A stretch of 12,170 nt of DNA from Cyanobacteria bacterium UBA8803 (lineage in GTDB: Bacteria; Cyanobacteriota; Cyanobacteriia; Cyanobacteriales; Coleofasciculaceae), in NCBI GenBank assembly GCA_003505715.1, contig DNXU01000596.1:6352-18521 (forward strand), given 5' to 3'. The notes beneath the pieces are model-generated. The model worked only from the letters and a program-made list of their open reading frames with translations, was not told the DNA's origin and did not search any database. This document shows, piece after piece, positions 7,644 to 12,170 of the stretch (positions are counted from its first letter, which is position 1; every line of letters begins with the position of its first letter). A program made the translations under genes and the position numbers.

Positions 7644-8060
7644 ATGTCCGCAAAAGATATCTTTCATGGCGTTGTACGTTCGGCACTGGAAAAGGAAGGG
7701 TGGATAATTACCGACGATCCTCTATATCTTAAAGTAGATGAGGATAAGTTATATGTTGATTTAGGTGCTGAGAATAACTTATTGGGAGCAGAAAGGTACG
7801 GACAGAAAATAGCAGTAGAAATAAAAAGTTTTTTAGGTCTTTCATTAATTATTAATTTTCACGAAGCGATGGGTCAAGCCTGGAACTATAAAGTAGTTCT
7901 AGAAGAACAACAGCCAAATAGAATTCTTTATCTAGCAGTTCCAGAAGATATTTATGAAGAGTTCTTCACTCGGCGTTTAGCTCAAATGTCAGTGACGCGG
8001 ATGCAATTAAACTTGCTTGTATTTAATCCGATAAAACAGGAGATTGTACTATGGAAATAG
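7644..8060 (+). CDS. xisH: XisH family protein (fdxN element excision controlling factor)
   Basis: The 138-residue product matches XisH along its whole length, including the xAKDIFHxxVRxAL start, DPLxLK, DLGAE and the end IVLWK. In Anabaena, XisH and XisI are needed together with the recombinase XisF to excise the fdxN element during heterocyst development, but most copies in cyanobacteria sit in genomes without that element. The family has a restriction-endonuclease-like fold; the residues expected for it are visible as D39 (in DLGAE) and E59-x-K61 (in VEIKSF), so a nuclease core is plausible but its activity is not proven. The ATG at 7644 has only a distant GAGAGG (7621-7626). The last 10 bp overlap xisI. 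Stretches of the gene are clearly AT-richer than its neighbours, which suits transfer. Confidence 0.93.
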   Translation: MSAKDIFHGVVRSALEKEGWIITDDPLYLKVDEDKLYVDLGAENNLLGAERYGQKIAVEIKSFLGLSLIINFHEAMGQAWNYKVVLEEQQPNRILYLAVPEDIYEEFFTRRLAQMSVTRMQLNLLVFNPIKQEIVLWK

Positions 8061-8383
8061 ACAAATATAGAAAACTAATTAAATCAATTGTCGAAAAATA
8101 TTCTGAGTGTGATAGTGACGATCCCGAAGTGGAAACTCAAATTGCTTTCGATCTCGAACGCGATCGCTATCTGATGTTTCATGTCGGATGGCGTGGAGAA
8201 AGACGAGTTTTTGGATGTGTTATTCACATCGAGATTAGGGAGGGAAAAATTTGGATTCAACGAGATGGAACTGAGGTAGGGATAGCCAACGAGTTAATTG
8301 AAGCCGGAGTCCCTAAATCTGATATCGTGCTAGGATACAGGTCGCCTTATATGCGTAAGTTTACAGAGTTGGCGGTGGGGTAG
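8051..8383 (+). CDS. xisI: XisI family protein (partner of XisH)
   Basis: The 110-residue product is a full-length XisI: an N-terminal YRxxIKxIVEKY helix, the core ETQIAFDxERDRY, VGWRGERRVFGCVIHIEI, KIWIQRDGTE and the C-terminal GVPKSDIVLGYRSPYMR. It almost always pairs with XisH. The ATG at 8051 overlaps the end of xisH by 10 nt, and AGGAG at 8038-8042, eight bases upstream, lies inside xisH, so the two are probably translationally coupled. No xisF-type serine recombinase is present in the window, so an excision role here is doubtful. Its biochemical role is unknown; restraining or directing the nuclease-like XisH would be an inference from the pairing. Confidence 0.94.
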   Translation: MEIDKYRKLIKSIVEKYSECDSDDPEVETQIAFDLERDRYLMFHVGWRGERRVFGCVIHIEIREGKIWIQRDGTEVGIANELIEAGVPKSDIVLGYRSPYMRKFTELAVG

Positions 8384-8469
8384 TTAGGATGAAGTTAGAA
8401 AGGCGATCGCTACTCAAGTGTCCCGCTTTAATTCAGTAACCGTTATTGTTATGTAATCTACAGATGTAG

Positions 8470-8528
8470 GGGCGGGTTTAGCTATTAAAACTGGCCTCTT
8501 GATAATAACATTTGTCCAAAACCCGCCC
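8470..8528. repeat. Interspersed inverted repeat between convergent xisI and glgP
   Basis: GGGCGGGTTT (8470-8479) and AAACCCGCCC (8519-8528) are perfect 10-bp inverted arms separated by 39 bp. Elements with AGGGGCGGGTTT ends are, as I recall, abundant between genes of filamentous cyanobacteria and resemble small non-autonomous (MITE-like) elements. Here it sits between two genes that end toward each other and could serve as a two-way terminator, although no T-tract follows either arm. Confidence 0.7.
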
Positions 8529-8557
8529 TGAGCGCTTAACGAACCATTACTAATCTA

Positions 8558-11119
8558 TCAAGCCCACAGCACTAAACCAGGCTCATAAGAACTTGAGAGA
8601 TTGGCGTGTTTGGGCAACACTCGTAAGGACATTCCCTGTAAGCCACTGGAACTGTAAGCGATGTCAGATGTGTAAATACTACAGTTTTGATCATCCTTAC
8701 CCTGGTAGTCCATAACTACCGATATACCATCGACAATTTGGCCATTTACATCTATAGGCCCCTTGTATAGTTCCACCTGCACGTCATCAGGACTCAGTCC
8801 TGCCAGATTAATGCGGGTTTTAACGGCAACCGATTGATTGACTACCAACTCGCTTGATGCGGCAATGTCAATGTCTTCAATTTTGATGTTGTACCAGTGA
8901 TCGAATAGCTTCTGTTTCCAGTGTGCTAAGTCCTTGGCGGGTTGGTAGTTATTGCTAGTCATAACGAACTGACGCTCGCTAGCTGGGAAGTAAGCTCGCA
9001 GGGCATAATCCCGTAGCATTCGGGCTGTATTAAACAGGGGACAGTTGAGCTGGATGGCATTTTTCATCTTCGCCACCCACCCGCGAGGAACTCCCTCATG
9101 GTCGCGATTGTAGAACAAGGGTACAACTTCTTGCTCTAATAAGTCATAGAGTGCGTTGGCTTCGACTTGATCCTGATATTCAGGTTCGTCATACTCTTCG
9201 CCATTACCAATCGGCCAACCCGTATGGATATAATCGGCTTCGTCCCACCAGCCATCCAGAATGCTGAGATTGGGCAACCCATTCATCGCCGCCTTCATGC
9301 CAGACGTACCAGACGCCTCGCGAGGACGGCGGGGGGTATTCAACCAGACATCGCAACCTGCAACCATCAGCCGTGCGATATGGATGTCATAGTTGGGAAC
9401 GAAAACCACATGATCGTCAATTCCGGCTTCCCGAATTAAGTGGATAATTTGGCGGATTAATTCTTTCCCTGGCATATCCTTAGGATGGGCTTTGCCAGAA
9501 ATTACGAACTGTACTTGTCGGTCTTTATTGCCCATCATGATTTGCTTAATCCTGTCCATGTCACGCATGAACAACTGGGCGCGTTTGTAAGTCGCAAATC
9601 GACGGGCAAAGCCAATTGTCAAGGCACTAGGGTCGAGGACTTCGCGGACGCGATCAAGTTCTGCTGGCATGGCACCGCGATCGCGTAAATGTTTCTCCAA
9701 CCGCTCCCGCAGAGACACTACCATTTCTGAGCGACAGCGCTCGTGATTGCGCCACAATTCCTCATCTGGGATGGAGCGAAGGCGCTCCCACAAGGGGTCA
9801 TCGGTGCCTTTATCTGACCAGCTAGGACCTAGGTAACGGTCATACAGTTCCTGAGTCGATTTAGCAACAACGCTACGAGCGTGTACCCCGTTAGTAATTG
9901 CAGTAATGGGCACCTCCACCAACGGCAGATCCCGCCACAACCCCTTAAACATCACTCGCGATACTTCTCCATGCAACTGGCTGACTCCATTGGTAAAACT
10001 GGATGTCTTGAGAGCTAAGGCAGCCATGCTAAAGGGAGAACCTAGATCGCCAGTATCTTCCCGTCCCAACGCTAGAAACTCTTCTCTCGATAAGCCAAAG
10101 ATATTGGCATATTGTCCGACGTAGTACATAGCCTTATCTGGGGGGAACAGGTCAAATCCCGCAGATACAGGGGTATGGGTAGTGAAAATCTGCGTGGCTT
10201 GGGCAACCTGTTTGGCTTCATCAAAACTCAAGCCTTCTTCTTGAATCAGCTGGCGGATGCGCTCTAAAATTAAAAAGGCGGAGTGACCTTCATTCAGGTG
10301 ATAGACCGTGGGTTTGATTCCCAAAGCTTTTAAAGCTCTCATCCCCCCAATCCCCAACATCATCTCCTGATGAATCCGCATATCCAGATCGCCGCCATAA
10401 AGCTCATCTGTGATGTCGTGGTCGTAGGGATTGTTGGGTTCAATATTCGTGTCCAGCAAGTACAGGGGCACGGTGCCTACTTGTACTCGCCAAACTCGAG
10501 CGTAGACCGTGCGACCTGGATAATCTACAGAGATGCGTAGTTCTGAACCATCGGGATTCCGCTCCAAATGGAGGGGCATATTATAGAAGTCGTTGACGGG
10601 GTAGCGTTCCTGCTGCCAGCCATCAGCGTTGAGATACTGCGCGAAGTAGCCTTCTTGGTAAAGCAAACCAACGGCAACCAGAGGTAGACCCAGGTCAGAG
10701 GCCGATTTGAGGTGGTCACCTGCCAGCACACCCAAGCCACCTGCGTAGATGGGTAGGCAATCTACCAAACCGTACTCAGCACAGAAGTAAGCATAGCATT
10801 CGGTAACCTGGGTTTGGCCGCGATGCTTGCGATACCAAGTTCGCTCTTTGAGATAGTCGTCTAACTGTCGAGACGCTCGTTCCATTTGAGCCAAAAAACC
10901 TTCATCTTCAGCAACTTCGTTAAGTCGCGCTTGGCTGATAGTACCTAGCATCAAGACAGGGTTGTGGCGACTGGACTCCCACAGGTCACGATCTAGGCGT
11001 CGGAATAGGTCTTTAGTTTCAACATTCCAATCCCAGTGCAGATTGTAAGCTAGCTTTCGTAAGGGTTCTAGCGGTTTGGGCAATTGAGGGGACACATTAA
11101 AGGTGCGAATTGGCTGCAT
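8558..11119 (-). CDS. glgP: Alpha-glucan (glycogen/maltodextrin) phosphorylase
   Basis: A pyridoxal-phosphate enzyme of glycosyltransferase family 35 that releases glucose 1-phosphate from the ends of glycogen or maltodextrins, mobilising stored carbon in the cytosol. The 853-residue product belongs to the shorter bacterial branch with an N-terminal DUF3417-type region (about 5-110, around LAYNLHWDWN). Visible blocks are AEYGLVDCLPIYAGGLGVLAGDH, YHLNEGHSAF, FTTHTP, ITNGVHARSV, RFATYKRAQL and the PLP-binding SGTSGMKAAMNG with K609. No key residue appears lost. I chose ATG 11119 rather than the upstream TTG 11137: family members begin MxPIRTFNVSP, neither codon has a good ribosome binding site, and the likely promoter would leave the TTG almost no leader. 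It is convergent with xisI and divergent from psbI. Cyanobacteria often carry more than one phosphorylase, so the physiological substrate is not settled. Confidence 0.95.
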   Translation of the reverse strand: MQPIRTFNVSPQLPKPLEPLRKLAYNLHWDWNVETKDLFRRLDRDLWESSRHNPVLMLGTISQARLNEVAEDEGFLAQMERASRQLDDYLKERTWYRKHRGQTQVTECYAYFCAEYGLVDCLPIYAGGLGVLAGDHLKSASDLGLPLVAVGLLYQEGYFAQYLNADGWQQERYPVNDFYNMPLHLERNPDGSELRISVDYPGRTVYARVWRVQVGTVPLYLLDTNIEPNNPYDHDITDELYGGDLDMRIHQEMMLGIGGMRALKALGIKPTVYHLNEGHSAFLILERIRQLIQEEGLSFDEAKQVAQATQIFTTHTPVSAGFDLFPPDKAMYYVGQYANIFGLSREEFLALGREDTGDLGSPFSMAALALKTSSFTNGVSQLHGEVSRVMFKGLWRDLPLVEVPITAITNGVHARSVVAKSTQELYDRYLGPSWSDKGTDDPLWERLRSIPDEELWRNHERCRSEMVVSLRERLEKHLRDRGAMPAELDRVREVLDPSALTIGFARRFATYKRAQLFMRDMDRIKQIMMGNKDRQVQFVISGKAHPKDMPGKELIRQIIHLIREAGIDDHVVFVPNYDIHIARLMVAGCDVWLNTPRRPREASGTSGMKAAMNGLPNLSILDGWWDEADYIHTGWPIGNGEEYDEPEYQDQVEANALYDLLEQEVVPLFYNRDHEGVPRGWVAKMKNAIQLNCPLFNTARMLRDYALRAYFPASERQFVMTSNNYQPAKDLAHWKQKLFDHWYNIKIEDIDIAASSELVVNQSVAVKTRINLAGLSPDDVQVELYKGPIDVNGQIVDGISVVMDYQGKDDQNCSIYTSDIAYSSSGLQGMSLRVLPKHANLSSSYEPGLVLWA

Positions 11120-11142
11120 AGAGCGACAAAATTCCAAGTCTG

Positions 11143-11177
11143 ACGACGGATAATATTGTGTACTTACTTACTCTCAA
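11143..11177 (-). promoter_or_regulatory. Candidate sigma-70-type promoter for glgP
   Basis: On the minus strand TTGAGA (11172-11177, five of six) is spaced 16 bp from TATTAT (11150-11155). Transcription would begin near 11143, leaving a leader of about 24 nt before ATG 11119. This supports 11119 over the TTG at 11137. No operator is obvious. Confidence 0.5.
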
Positions 11178-11490
11178 AGGGTGAGACTTTTAATACTGTT
11201 TTAGTGCCATCTTGGCGTTTTAGGGCTTTTAAGAAGGCAGCTATGCAGGAGGCAGGAGGGAAAAAAGCTCGTAAATTAAGATTTTTAACCTTTTTTAAGG
11301 GGTGGGTTATTTCCGCCGCGCTGTACTAGCTTGACGGGAGACGAATGGCGGCAGAATGTTGGAACGTCAGACAATTGTAATTCGTCATTACTGAACAAAG
11401 CCTAGCGAAGATCTAGACAGATACCATGAAGTACCACTCCCAATAAAGGGATGAAAATCCCTCTTCCCCTTTCCCTCTTCCCTCTCCTAG
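11178..11490. other. Gene-free region between the glgP and psbI promoters
   Basis: About 310 bp with no supported gene. It contains an AT-rich stretch (about 11260-11300), a small perfect hairpin AGGGAT-gaaa-ATCCCT (11447-11462) and a 30-nt uninterrupted pyrimidine tract (11459-11488) of CTCTTCCC-like units directly before the psbI promoter candidate. Confidence 0.6.
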
Positions 11491-11520
11491 TTAAAAAAGG
11501 ACACCACCTTTGGGTATGAT
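11491..11520 (+). promoter_or_regulatory. Candidate promoter for psbI
   Basis: TATGAT (11515-11520) matches a -10 element in five of six positions. TTAAAA (11491-11496), 18 bp upstream, is a weak -35. The start would fall near 11527, giving a leader of about 60 nt that contains the palindrome at 11536-11550. Confidence 0.4.
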
Positions 11521-11535
11521 GAGAAAAGTTGTTGC

Positions 11536-11550
11536 ATTGTGTAACACAAT
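11536..11550. promoter_or_regulatory. Perfect 15-bp palindrome in the predicted psbI leader
   Basis: ATTGTGT-A-ACACAAT is a perfect inverted repeat with 7-bp arms around one base, the symmetry expected of a dimeric regulator site. It lies just downstream of the predicted psbI transcription start. It is not a clear NtcA (GTA-N8-TAC) or CRP (TGTGA-N6-TCACA) site, and no regulator can be named. Confidence 0.35.
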
Positions 11551-11587
11551 TTCCAACTCAGCTGTTCATACCCCTGGAGATATCCAT

Positions 11588-11704
11588 ATGGTGACCCTGA
11601 AAATAGTAGTCTATATCGTTGTTAGTATTTTCGTTGGCTTATTTGTGTTTGGCTTTTTGTCAAACGATCCGGCTCGCAACCCCAAACGACGGGATTTGGA
11701 GTAA
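11588..11704 (+). CDS. psbI: Photosystem II reaction centre protein PsbI
   Basis: PsbI is a small single-helix subunit at the edge of the photosystem II core, next to D1 and CP43, in the thylakoid membrane; it helps stabilise the core and its assembly intermediates. The 38-residue length is exactly that of the family. The sequence begins [12 protein letters not shown], carries one membrane helix (about 4-24) and ends in the conserved polar tail [18 protein letters not shown]. The ATG at 11588 has GGAGA at 11576-11580, seven bases upstream. The frame stays open upstream to a TTG at 11510, but those 26 residues are not part of PsbI. It is a single-gene unit with its own promoter candidate and a palindrome after the stop. 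Confidence 0.97.
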   Translation: MVTLKIVVYIVVSIFVGLFVFGFLSNDPARNPKRRDLE

Positions 11705-11737
11705 ATAATACTCACTTCATCCCTGAGTTTGTCCAAG

Positions 11738-11757
11738 GGGCGAGGCGTGCCTCGCCC
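11738..11757. repeat. GC-rich 20-bp palindrome after psbI
   Basis: GGGCGAGGC and GCCTCGCCC are perfect 9-bp arms separated by GT, 34 bp after the psbI stop. It resembles dispersed REP-like palindromes of cyanobacteria and would form a stable hairpin in the psbI transcript. No T-tract follows, so it more likely protects the 3' end or is a repeat element than a classic terminator. Confidence 0.6.
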
Positions 11758-11823
11758 AGCAACTATTCAGTGCAGCGAACGGGCACGCTTCAGAGCCGTC
11801 CCTCCGACTCTTACTGTTGAAAG

Positions 11824-12170
11824 ATGCCCCTACCAGCTCAGCCGCCTGAAATCCCTGCCATTATTCAGCCCGTAACCTCGGAGGATGCCGTCTCACCAGA
11901 GGAATCCTCAAAGTTTATATCTCCATGGGCAACAACTCAAACTCGGACAACAAGGGGACTCGCTACACCGACCCCCCCAGACACTTTGCCACCGGAGTCT
12001 TCCAGCTTAATCCCTCCCCAAAATGCAGCCGTCCTTGGTACTCCGATTTCTGTGGGTTACAAGCAACCGGAAAGACCCCCAGTAACTCCAGAAGTGCCAG
12101 TTAGTAATAATGACCTGTCACCAACAACCCAGGATAAAAATCCCCCTCCCCCACCCCCCCCCACTCCCCC
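11824..12170 (+). CDS. Proline-rich protein, N-terminal part (runs off the window)
   Basis: The ATG at 11824 comes one codon after an in-frame TGA (11818-11820), and the frame stays open for 115 codons to the right edge. It has 30 prolines, is rich in Ser and Thr, has no signal peptide or membrane helix, and is probably disordered. It begins MPLPAQPPEIPAIIQPV and reaches PPPPPPPTP where the DNA becomes a C-rich simple repeat. There is only a weak purine-rich site (GAAAG) before the ATG. One possibility, from recall only, is the variable Pro-rich N-terminus of the cyanobacterial DUF3769/LptD-like outer-membrane family; no domain within the window can confirm it. It could also be a chance open frame in C-rich DNA. 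Confidence 0.55.
   Translation, partial: MPLPAQPPEIPAIIQPVTSEDAVSPEESSKFISPWATTQTRTTRGLATPTPPDTLPPESSSLIPPQNAAVLGTPISVGYKQPERPPVTPEVPVSNNDLSPTTQDKNPPPPPPPTP
12141..12170 (-). repeat. C-rich simple repeat at the right edge (G-quadruplex motif on minus strand)
   Basis: Twenty-eight of the last 30 bases are pyrimidines, mostly C. Read on the minus strand it gives G-runs of five, nine, five and five bases separated by AGT, T and A, including the unit GGGGGAGT seen at 4606-4635. It lies inside the proline-rich frame and encodes its polyproline run. The window ends inside the repeat, so its full length is unknown. Confidence 0.8.

Noticed and set aside
7644..8383. An fdxN-type excisable element around xisHI.
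   Set aside because: No xisF-type recombinase, no nif genes and no flanking direct repeat that I can see; only the two controlling-factor genes are present.
9167..9439. Open plus-strand frames antisense to glgP (9167-9439, 9485-9688, 9906-10124).
   Set aside because: They lie wholly inside the well-supported phosphorylase gene and have no recognisable protein features.
11243..11329. A 28-codon plus-strand frame starting with ATG between glgP and psbI, preceded by purine-rich DNA.
   Set aside because: It is short, of ordinary composition for chance, and matches no small protein I know. It overlaps no promoter pattern that would favour it.
11510..11587. Upstream extension of psbI to a TTG at 11510.
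   Set aside because: PsbI is 38 residues and begins at the ATG with a good ribosome binding site at 11576-11580. The extension covers the palindromic leader and is not conserved in the family.
1..12170. tRNA, rRNA or riboswitch in the intergenic regions.
   Set aside because: No cloverleaf, conserved T-loop or known riboswitch core was recognised on reading the gaps on both strands. A covariance-model search was not possible here.

Overview
The window reads as the chromosome of a cyanobacterium, probably filamentous. It encodes the photosystem II subunit PsbI, an XisH/XisI pair, a tandem-GAF adenylate cyclase of the Anabaena CyaB type and a CHASE2 Ser/Thr kinase. It also carries twelve copies of the octamer GCGATCGC (HIP1), against about 0.2 expected by chance in 12 kb. 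The exact genus cannot be read from the sequence.

Layout, left to right. recN (3-1790, +) begins two bases inside the left edge and is complete. After a 197-bp gap with a promoter candidate comes a GAF-GAF-PAS-class III adenylate cyclase (1988-4591, +). A 405-bp gene-free gap follows; it holds a G-rich octamer tandem repeat, a 13-bp-arm inverted repeat and a terminator-like hairpin. Next is a membrane-anchored CHASE2-Ser/Thr kinase (4997-7330, +). A short accessory patch (7331-8557) holds a palindromic repeat, the C-terminal remnant of a probable DNA methyltransferase (7387-7611), the overlapping pair xisH-xisI (7644-8383) and an interspersed inverted repeat between the convergent xisI and glgP. 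The alpha-glucan phosphorylase glgP (8558-11119, -) is followed by a roughly 470-bp region containing its promoter and that of psbI. psbI (11588-11704, +) lies on the other strand, divergent from glgP. A GC-rich palindrome follows it, and then a proline-rich reading frame (11824 onward, +) that runs off the right edge inside a C-rich simple repeat.

The large genes are housekeeping or signalling functions: DNA repair, cAMP synthesis, a transmembrane kinase and glycogen mobilisation. Apart from xisH-xisI they do not form an obvious operon. Each is separated from the next by 59 bp or more, and the larger gaps hold hairpins or repeats. The accessory part is the methyltransferase scar plus xisHI. 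It has AT-richer stretches than its neighbours and no recombinase (xisF-type) in view. No CRISPR array, rRNA, tRNA, transposase or prophage gene was found. I see no clearly undescribed multi-gene system; the best leads are the orphan xisHI patch, the G-quadruplex-forming octamer repeats and the partial proline-rich protein.
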